DNA of 64,000 nt. Origin: Legionella rubrilucens (GTDB lineage Bacteria; Pseudomonadota; Gammaproteobacteria; Legionellales; Legionellaceae). Positions within the stretch are counted from its first letter, which is position 1. Each line of letters starts with the position of its first letter. The stretch covers positions 297,125 through 361,124 of the forward strand of contig NZ_LNYT01000007.1 in assembly GCF_001468125.1 (NCBI RefSeq), in the 5' to 3' direction. Below are positions 57,511 through 64,000 of this stretch, one piece after another. The notes beneath the pieces are model-generated. The model saw nothing but the letters and a program-made list of their open reading frames with translations. It did not search any database and had not been told where the DNA came from. A program made the translations under genes and the position numbers.

Positions 57511-58413
57511 ATGAATTTACGTGATCTGCAGTATTTTGTGGTTTTAGCCAAAACAGAGCATTTCGGCGAAGCCGCAAGGCAATGTTTCGTCAGTCAGCCG
57601 ACGTTAAGCATGCAGATTAAAAAACTGGAGGAAGAGCTGGGCGTGCAGTTGTTTGAGCGCGATAACAAGCGTGTGATGCTCACCGATTCTGGCCGTTTGC
57701 TGCTCGGACGGGCTAAGGCTATTCTTTCGCAGGTTGTCGAAATGAAAGAGATGGCTAATGCAGCGCGCGATCCCTTCGCCGGTGAATTGCATCTGGGGGC
57801 TATTCCTACGGTGGCGCCTTACCTCTTGCCGCTTGTTATGCCGGGTATTCAAGACCGTTTCCCGCAATTAAAAATCTGGTTGATTGAGGATAAAACGCAT
57901 CATTTAGTGCAACGCCTGCAGGAAGGGACGCTCGATGCCGCAATCATGGCTTTGCCAGTGGCGGGGGATTTCGAGCATCAATTGCTTTACGAAGAGCCTT
58001 TTTATTTTGCCTGTTCCCCCGATTATCCCTTACCCGCCGGACAGCCTGTCCAACTTGAGCAGTTGGCCGGGCAGCCTATCATGCTTCTCGAAGAAGGGCA
58101 TTGCCTGCGTGACCAGGCCATGTCGATTTGCCAGACCGTTAAAGCAGAAACCACGGTTGATTTTACCGCAACAAGCCTTGAAACCCTGCGGCTCATGGTT
58201 CAGGCAGGTCGAGGCGTCACCCTCATGCCCGCGTTGGCGGTGCGGGGTATTGCCGAGAGTGAATTAAAAATTCTGCCTTTCGCCAATCCCAATGCTTCTC
58301 GCCGCGTTGCGTTATTCTGGCGCGGCAGTAGCGCCAAACGGCGTTGCCTTAAGGCGATGGCTGAGGTGATTCATGACAGGATGGCCGTTATCCTGCCGTC
58401 GGAACGTTCGTGA
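57511..58413 (+). CDS. oxyR: Peroxide-sensing LysR-type regulator OxyR
   Basis: 300 residues. Winged HTH at 1-60 (EHFGEAARQCFVSQPTLSMQIKKLEEELGVQLFERD). The regulatory domain contains EEGHCLRDQAMSIC, with two Cys nine residues apart as Cys199 and Cys208 of E. coli OxyR, followed by TSLETLRLMVQAGRGVTLMPALAV. Both redox Cys are present, so it should form the activating disulfide with hydrogen peroxide. Target genes are not evident here apart from the divergent MFS gene. Confidence 0.93.
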   Translation: MNLRDLQYFVVLAKTEHFGEAARQCFVSQPTLSMQIKKLEEELGVQLFERDNKRVMLTDSGRLLLGRAKAILSQVVEMKEMANAARDPFAGELHLGAIPTVAPYLLPLVMPGIQDRFPQLKIWLIEDKTHHLVQRLQEGTLDAAIMALPVAGDFEHQLLYEEPFYFACSPDYPLPAGQPVQLEQLAGQPIMLLEEGHCLRDQAMSICQTVKAETTVDFTATSLETLRLMVQAGRGVTLMPALAVRGIAESELKILPFANPNASRRVALFWRGSSAKRRCLKAMAEVIHDRMAVILPSERS

Positions 58414-58487
58414 TTTTTCAAAAGACTTGTTGCTGTCTGACGCATTCTCTTGCTAGAGTGGAAGCTTCCTTTCTTTGCTGATTTTCT

Positions 58488-60293
58488 ATGTCGCAACCTG
58501 CTGAAATTAAACATCTTCGTGTTGGCTTTGAGACGGCTGAAACGACCATTACCGCTGTCGATGACATCAGTTTTAATTTAATTCCCGGCGAGACCATGGC
58601 TCTGCTTGGCGAGTCAGGTTGCGGTAAATCCTTAACGTCCCTGGCGCTTATGCGCCTGTTGCCGCCTTATGGGGTGTATGGTCAGGACAGTGAGGTGCAG
58701 GTGCAGGGAGAGGATTTGCTAAGGCTTCCGGAATCCATGATGCGGCAGTTACGGGGACGGCGATTGGCGATTATTTTTCAGGAACCGATGACGGCATTAA
58801 ATCCCGTACTGAAAATAGGGGAGCAGTTGGCTGAAGCCCTGCGGCAAAGCGATAAAAAATTTAACCACGCGTCCTTGCAAAAGCGCATGGTGTCCCTGTT
58901 GAAAGAAGTCGAAATTCCAGAACCCGAGTTACGCCTAAACCAATACCCTCATCAATTGTCAGGCGGCCAAAAGCAAAGGGTTGTCATTGCCATGGCGCTG
59001 GCTAATCATCCTGAAATCCTGATTGCTGACGAACCGACTACCGCGCTGGATGTCACTATCCAGGCACAGATCCTGCAGTTGCTTAAAAAACTTCAACAGG
59101 AACATCAGATGAGCATGCTGCTCATCACGCATGATTTAAGCGTGGTGAAGGCCGTGGCGGATCGTGTGAGTGTGATGTATGCGGGTCAATTGGTTGAGCA
59201 AGCCACGGTGGATGAGTTTTTTAGCCAGATTAAACACCCTTATTCGCAGCAGTTGTTTGCTTCTTTACCCGAATTTAATAAGCGCGGTCATCGTTTGCAG
59301 ACGATAGCGGGAAGCGTACCGAGCCTTGATGCCATGCCGCCCGGCTGCCGTTTCCACCCGCGTTGCGCCCATCGTTTTGCCCCTTGTGATGTTATTGAGC
59401 CTGCCCTGCAGGACGTGGATCAGCGATTGGTGCGTTGCCATCTGTATCCTGAGCACCGTGAGCCGCCGCCGCTTCAGGAAGTGCAGCAACGCTGGGAAAA
59501 ACAGGCGGTGGCGGACGAGGTCATTCTTCGTGCTGAAAACCTGCGTGTGGACTTCATTCTGGGCAAGCGCCTTTTTCATAAAGGTCAGGTGCTTCATGCC
59601 GTGGATAATCTGTCGCTGACCTTGCGCCGCGGTAAAACCCTGGCCCTGGTCGGCGAATCCGGTTGCGGTAAAACAACGGCGAGCCGTGCTTTGCTGCGGC
59701 TGTTGCCGATTACCTCAGGCGAAATAGTATACCGTGATCAGGATATCCGCGCGCTGCGGGGCAAGGCATTACGCGATTACCGTAAAAAAGTGCAGATAGT
59801 CTTTCAGGATCCGTTTTCATCCATGAACCCGCGCATGACGGTTGGGGAAATCATTGCGGAGGGCATGCAGGCTCAGGGAATGGCGGCTAAACGAATTGCA
59901 GAGAGGCAGCGTTGGCTACTGGAGCGGGTTAATTTGCCGCAAAAGAGTCTGGATCGTTACCCTCATCAGTTTTCAGGCGGCCAGCGGCAACGCATCTGCA
60001 TCGCCCGTGCGTTAGCCACTGAACCTGACATTGTGATCTGTGATGAGCCCACCAGTGCGCTGGATGTTTCAGTCCAGGCTCAGATTTTAAATCTGCTCAA
60101 GGAGTTGCAGCAGGAGTTGGGCATGGCCTATTTGTTTATTACCCATAACATGGCCGTGGTGTCCTATATGGCCGATGACGTCATGGTCATGCGCAAGGGG
60201 CGATGCGTGGAAGAAGGATCCTGCGACGCGATCTTTAAGCACCCGCAGCAGGCGTATACCCGGCAACTGTTAGCCAGTGTATTGCAGATTTAA
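58488..60293 (+). CDS. Double-ATPase peptide/nickel-type ABC transporter protein
   Basis: 601 residues with two ABC ATPase domains. First half: [55 protein letters not shown]. Second half: [59 protein letters not shown]. Between them is the oligopeptide-type C-terminal extension with [14 protein letters not shown]. The fused arrangement is that of YejF or GsiA, energising dipeptide/oligopeptide uptake. No permease or binding protein is adjacent, so its membrane partners are encoded elsewhere. Confidence 0.92.
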   Translation: MSQPAEIKHLRVGFETAETTITAVDDISFNLIPGETMALLGESGCGKSLTSLALMRLLPPYGVYGQDSEVQVQGEDLLRLPESMMRQLRGRRLAIIFQEPMTALNPVLKIGEQLAEALRQSDKKFNHASLQKRMVSLLKEVEIPEPELRLNQYPHQLSGGQKQRVVIAMALANHPEILIADEPTTALDVTIQAQILQLLKKLQQEHQMSMLLITHDLSVVKAVADRVSVMYAGQLVEQATVDEFFSQIKHPYSQQLFASLPEFNKRGHRLQTIAGSVPSLDAMPPGCRFHPRCAHRFAPCDVIEPALQDVDQRLVRCHLYPEHREPPPLQEVQQRWEKQAVADEVILRAENLRVDFILGKRLFHKGQVLHAVDNLSLTLRRGKTLALVGESGCGKTTASRALLRLLPITSGEIVYRDQDIRALRGKALRDYRKKVQIVFQDPFSSMNPRMTVGEIIAEGMQAQGMAAKRIAERQRWLLERVNLPQKSLDRYPHQFSGGQRQRICIARALATEPDIVICDEPTSALDVSVQAQILNLLKELQQELGMAYLFITHNMAVVSYMADDVMVMRKGRCVEEGSCDAIFKHPQQAYTRQLLASVLQI

Positions 60294-60347
60294 GTGTTGC
60301 TGACTGTTGAACGCTTGATCGCATTATCGATACTCGTTCACAATTTG

Positions 60348-61856
60348 TTATTTCTTAATGCGTTGCAATAAATCGGCGCTTTTGGTGCTGGTATCCGTGT
60401 GATGAATCTTGAAAAAACGATTGCGATGCATGCTCATCAATGCACCATTGTTTACTTTTTTTCCATTGATTTCCAACGTGGACTCTTCTTTTTCCCATTG
60501 CTCAATAATGCCTCGAATGTCATCCAGAGAAGTGAGGTCTGCCTCTTTAATTTTGGCATGCAGGGCGTTTAAGCTTTCAATCTTGGCCGAGGGATCGAGC
60601 AGGATGTGCTGATGCCACTGACCCAGTTCAGCAATCCGTCGGCTTATGGCTTGAAGCACCTCCACTTTTTGGATTTGTGTCTGGGGAGGAATGGCCTCTA
60701 TTGCTGCGTGCAGTGTATTGGCCTCAGCGAGTGGTACAAAGACGCAATCAAAACGCCTCCCTTGCTCGTCGATGGTTTGGAATTGACAGTCCGGCAACTG
60801 GGTCTTAATAAAGGTAAAATCTTTCGAAGGCAAGGATTGCTGACCGACAGTGTATTGAGGAAAACGAATGGCAATGGCTTTGTGATTGAAGGTGTCAGCG
60901 GCCATGCGGACTAAAATGTCTGGTTTTTTTAATTGCTTGCGTAAACCCTGTTCATAGTCAAAGATCGTTTCATCATTAATTTCCCTGCTTACTTTGTAGC
61001 TATCGTCCAGGCACATGATCATGCGGAATTCAAGATGGGGGTTGATTTCTTTTACCGAGCGGGAATCGACAACAGCATTGCCTGATTTAAAATCAAGTCC
61101 CTGGGTTTCTAATTGATGAATACCGGTGGCATCGCGATAGAATCCGCCGTCTGGATGGTCCCCACTCTGAGCATCGGGCGGCAGACCATAATGTTGATTC
61201 AGTTCGTTGGGTATGACACCGGTCATGATATTACGGGGGGTATCATCAAGAGGGGCCAGACGGGAGTTGGTGTCGCCGAGAATAATGGATACCTCACTGG
61301 CTGTATTGGTTAACAGCGCTCCATAAAGTTTTTCGTGCCCGTCAGGAAAAGCACTGTAAATGCCCCAGGTATTGTGGAAATCAATGGTTAACCCTTTGTT
61401 ATCCTTATCTTTAACCGTCACTGAGCGTATTCTTGCTTTGCGATCCAATCGGGTTGACTGTTCTTCAAAACGTTTTTTGGAGTAGCAGGTAACCAGCCCG
61501 GTGTTAAACTCGGCTTTGATCTCCCAGTCGTCTCCAAGTGCTGCGCGTAAATCCTCGATCACTGACTCACCGGCCTCCTGCAGGAATAGCACCTCCGCCT
61601 GGTGTTTTTTTATCCCGTTTGCTAAACCGGTAATAATCCGCTGATGACGTTTGGCTGTATCTTCGTTAGAGTTTGTTGCATGAATACCCGAACACGCTGA
61701 AGTCCCAAGAATATTAAGTGATATCATGACCAACGGTTTTTTGTTCTTACCCAATGGAACCTGGGTCACAATGGGTAAATGATCAGAGTAAGCCAGGTCC
61801 GGATGGTTCTGTACTTCATCAAGCGTTGGGAAAAGCGGATGTAGGCGGGGAGGCAT
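60348..61856 (-). CDS. Endonuclease/exonuclease/phosphatase-fold protein with permuted motif order, effector candidate
   Basis: 502 residues, no signal peptide. Endonuclease/exonuclease/phosphatase motifs are visible: VMISLNILG (Asn48), LFLQEA (Glu94), TIDFHNTWG (His161) and IILGDTNS (Asp195/Asn197). The SDHLPI motif, normally at the C-terminal end of the domain, lies at 24-29, before the first strand, suggesting a circularly permuted domain. The remaining ~300 residues are unassigned; 380-502 is helical. The soluble build and lone position fit a Legionella effector, but this is inference. A phosphodiesterase or phosphoinositide phosphatase activity is possible. Confidence 0.75.
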   Translation of the reverse strand: MPPRLHPLFPTLDEVQNHPDLAYSDHLPIVTQVPLGKNKKPLVMISLNILGTSACSGIHATNSNEDTAKRHQRIITGLANGIKKHQAEVLFLQEAGESVIEDLRAALGDDWEIKAEFNTGLVTCYSKKRFEEQSTRLDRKARIRSVTVKDKDNKGLTIDFHNTWGIYSAFPDGHEKLYGALLTNTASEVSIILGDTNSRLAPLDDTPRNIMTGVIPNELNQHYGLPPDAQSGDHPDGGFYRDATGIHQLETQGLDFKSGNAVVDSRSVKEINPHLEFRMIMCLDDSYKVSREINDETIFDYEQGLRKQLKKPDILVRMAADTFNHKAIAIRFPQYTVGQQSLPSKDFTFIKTQLPDCQFQTIDEQGRRFDCVFVPLAEANTLHAAIEAIPPQTQIQKVEVLQAISRRIAELGQWHQHILLDPSAKIESLNALHAKIKEADLTSLDDIRGIIEQWEKEESTLEINGKKVNNGALMSMHRNRFFKIHHTDTSTKSADLLQRIKK

Positions 61857-61962
61857 GATTGCTCTTAAGCGATTAACACCATGAGTTAAGTATATGAAAT
61901 TTAAACCGCAGGATGAATCGATAGTGTAAAATAAGCCCCAAAAAATGAAAATAACACATCAG

Positions 61963-61987
61963 GCCGTACCGGATAAACCGGTACGGC
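61963..61987 (-). terminator. Terminator hairpin of proS
   Basis: A 10-bp perfect stem (GCCGTACCGG / CCGGTACGGC) with an ATAAA loop lies 6 bases after the proS stop. On the leftward strand the U-rich stretch begins about ten bases later (TTATTTTCATTTTTT). Confidence 0.75.
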
Positions 61988-61993
61988 AGGCAA

Positions 61994-63703
61994 TCAGTGA
62001 TTGATTAGTTGAGAAATGAAGGCGGGCAAATCCTGCAATTTAATGGTGGAAATGGTCTCGCTGTTACGGGCCTTGTATTCTACCGATTCGTCCTGCAGGT
62101 GGCGTTCACTGATGACCAAACGGTGCGGAATGCCAATTAAGTCGCTGTCGGCGAACAAAACGCCGGGCCGCTCGTTGCGGTCATCCAGTAAGACATCAAC
62201 GCCTTTTGCCTTAAGATCCTCGTATAATTTTTCTGTGGTTTCACGAACCAGTTCGGAGCGGTTGGCATTGACTGGGATAAGGACCAGTTGGAAAGGAGCC
62301 ATGGAGGGCGGCCAAATGATGCCGCGTTCATCATGGTGTTGTTCGATGGCAGCGGCGACCACACGGGATACGCCAAGCCCGTAACAGCCCATGATCATGG
62401 TCTGTAATTGCCCTTCTTCATTCAATACGGCCGCTTTCATCGCTTTCGCGTATTTGTCACCCAACTGGAACACATGACCCACTTCAATGCCGCGGCAGGC
62501 ACGCAGGCGGCCTTTACCATCGGGGCTTAAATCACCTTCCTTGACGTTGCGCAAATCAAACGTTTCGACTGACGCCGCATCACGCGCCCAGGAGGCATTG
62601 AGGTAATGCTTGTCCGCATGATTCGCACCACAGGCAAACGAGGGGAGTGCAAACGCGTGATGATCGACAATGACTGGGATGGCAAGATTAACCGGTCCTA
62701 AGGATCCAACCGGGGCTTTTAATTGTTTTTTAATGGTTTCATCATCAGCAAAGCGAAGCGGCGATTTAACCAGGGGGTGCTTGGCCGCCTTGATTTCATT
62801 CAACTCATCATCGCCCCGTAACACCAGAGCCACCAGGGGATGGTCATGGCCTTCAACAATTAAGGTTTTTACCATTTCCTCCGGTTGAATGGCAAGCAGG
62901 GCTGCCACGTCTTCGATGGTCTTTTTGCCCACGGTATCCACCAGGCGTAGGGCTTCTGTGTGCGTATGGCGTACAGGTTCGGGTGTTAAACTGGTCGCTT
63001 GTTCGACATTGGCTGCATAGTCGCTTTGATCACTGTAGAAAATTAAATCTTCACCGGAATCCGCAAGCACCTGGAATTCATGCGACGCGGAGCCGCCAAT
63101 GGCGCCGGTGTCGGCTTCTACAGCACGGTATTTCAAACCAAGCCGGTCAAAAATTCGGCAATAGGCAAAATACATGTCATCATAAGTCTGTTGCAAGGAT
63201 TCCTGCGTCAGGTGGAATGAATAGGCATCCTTCATGATGAATTCACGCGCGCGCATCACCCCGAATCGCGGCCTGATTTCATCGCGGAATTTGGTTTGAA
63301 TCTGGTAAAAGTTAACCGGTAACTGCTTGTAAGAGCGCAACTCGTTACGCATGATGTCCGTGATGACCTCTTCGTGTGTCGGGCCATAGCAATAATCCCG
63401 GCCATTGCTGTCTGTCATGGTTAACAGCAGGCCGCCAAAAGTATCCCATCGACCGGTTTCCTGCCAGAGCTCAGCCGGTTGAACGGCTGGCATCAATACT
63501 TCCATGGCCTTGCTGCGATTCATTTCTTCGCGCACAATCTGTTCAACCTTGCGCATGACTTTTAAACCAAGCGGCATCCAGGTATAGAGTCCTGATCCCA
63601 GTTTGCGGATGAGGCCGGCTCTAAGCATTAATTGATGAGAGACAATTTCTGCATCGTTCGGGGTTTCCCTTAGGGTGTTTAAAAACCATTGCGACACACG
63701 CAT
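61994..63703 (-). CDS. proS: Proline-tRNA ligase (bacterial type)
   Basis: 569 residues, the usual bacterial ProS length with an inserted editing domain. Class II motifs: [49 protein letters not shown] (motif 2 region) and [21 protein letters not shown] (motif 3). The insertion (~225-400, YbaK-like, with [29 protein letters not shown]) removes mischarged alanine. The C-terminal anticodon-binding domain holds [23 protein letters not shown]. Confidence 0.97.
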   Translation of the reverse strand: MRVSQWFLNTLRETPNDAEIVSHQLMLRAGLIRKLGSGLYTWMPLGLKVMRKVEQIVREEMNRSKAMEVLMPAVQPAELWQETGRWDTFGGLLLTMTDSNGRDYCYGPTHEEVITDIMRNELRSYKQLPVNFYQIQTKFRDEIRPRFGVMRAREFIMKDAYSFHLTQESLQQTYDDMYFAYCRIFDRLGLKYRAVEADTGAIGGSASHEFQVLADSGEDLIFYSDQSDYAANVEQATSLTPEPVRHTHTEALRLVDTVGKKTIEDVAALLAIQPEEMVKTLIVEGHDHPLVALVLRGDDELNEIKAAKHPLVKSPLRFADDETIKKQLKAPVGSLGPVNLAIPVIVDHHAFALPSFACGANHADKHYLNASWARDAASVETFDLRNVKEGDLSPDGKGRLRACRGIEVGHVFQLGDKYAKAMKAAVLNEEGQLQTMIMGCYGLGVSRVVAAAIEQHHDERGIIWPPSMAPFQLVLIPVNANRSELVRETTEKLYEDLKAKGVDVLLDDRNERPGVLFADSDLIGIPHRLVISERHLQDESVEYKARNSETISTIKLQDLPAFISQLINH

Positions 63704-63783
63704 AGCAACTCCTGATGACGATTAATTTAAAAACGGTCATTATATACTCCCACAGGCAATAACCCTAGCCACGGAGAAAATGA

Positions 63784-64000
63784 ATGAACACCCTACTGCT
63801 AATGCAGACTTTTTGCAAGGTGGCCGATTACCGAAGCTTTCATGCGGCGGCCAAGGCGCTGGGTATTTCGCCTGCGGCAGTCAGTAAACAGATTACCTCG
63901 CTCGAAGACACCCTGGGTGTGACCCTGTTTGAGCGCACCACGCGTAAAGTGGCCTTAACAGTCATCGGGGAAGCGTATTATGCTGAGGTGCAGGCTGTTC
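63784..64000 (+). CDS. LysR-type regulator, partial (N-terminal HTH only)
   Basis: The ATG at 63784 has GGAGAA 5 bases upstream; the overlapping ATG at 63780 is in a wrong frame. The 72 visible codons encode a LysR winged HTH: FCKVADYRSFHAAAKALGIS, AAVSKQITSLEDTLGVTLFERTTRKVALT. The effector-binding domain is outside the window. It diverges from proS, which need not be its target. Confidence 0.9.
   Translation, partial: MNTLLLMQTFCKVADYRSFHAAAKALGISPAAVSKQITSLEDTLGVTLFERTTRKVALTVIGEAYYAEVQAV

Overview
The window looks like chromosome from a Legionella species or a close relative (Gammaproteobacteria, Legionellales). This is inferred from gene content: a Com1/DsbA2-type periplasmic oxidoreductase, eukaryotic-like protein kinases, a SidB-like alpha/beta hydrolase, a VirK-family protein, a ferrooxidans-type glutamate-cysteine ligase, and a leucine-degradation cluster placed beside a polyamine operon. 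Most of the window has balanced base composition. The stretch from about 22.2 to 26.1 kb is strongly AT-rich and looks acquired. No rRNA, tRNA, CRISPR array or recognisable insertion sequence was seen.

Layout. 0-10 kb: a cut-off PafA-type phosphatase, an unknown cytosolic protein, an EamA transporter/small membrane protein/rhodanese operon, gshA-gshB for glutathione, then a leftward run pip-dtd-mlaA-trmL-lpxA. 10-18 kb: uvrD, dsbA2, and glyQ-glyS-gmhB-rsmJ with overlapping ends. 18-22 kb: a polyglutamine-tailed effector-like protein and the metNIQ methionine importer. 22-26 kb: an AT-rich accessory block with a VUT-family (queuosine-precursor-transporter-like) membrane protein carrying an extra C-terminal domain, a TIM-barrel glycosidase-like enzyme, and a convergent XRE/S24 regulator preceded by dyad repeats. 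26-31 kb: a LuxR-type regulator, an atypical protein kinase, a VirK protein and an effector-like hydrolase.

31-45 kb is a leftward catabolic region. Isovaleryl-CoA dehydrogenase, thiolase, methylcrotonyl-CoA carboxylase (two subunits), methylglutaconyl-CoA hydratase and HMG-CoA lyase take leucine-derived isovaleryl-CoA to acetyl-CoA and acetoacetate. aguB-speA-aguA turn arginine into putrescine. Acetoacetate-CoA ligase then recycles the acetoacetate. 45-52 kb holds a methyltransferase, a second eukaryotic-like kinase, pyrD, a 52-residue basic protein, two ferritin-like proteins, a cyanophycinase broken by an in-frame stop, and a thioredoxin-reductase-like flavoprotein. 52-64 kb holds msbA-lpxK plus a secreted protein, an MFS transporter, oxyR, a double-ATPase peptide ABC protein, an endonuclease/phosphatase-fold protein with apparently permuted motifs, proS, and the start of a LysR regulator.

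The most unusual items are the VUT-fusion/TIM-barrel operon with its putative operators, the proline iminopeptidase lacking its nucleophile, the permuted phosphatase-fold protein, and a possible small RNA or leader upstream of the first kinase. Functions are assigned from motifs read by eye; no database search was possible.
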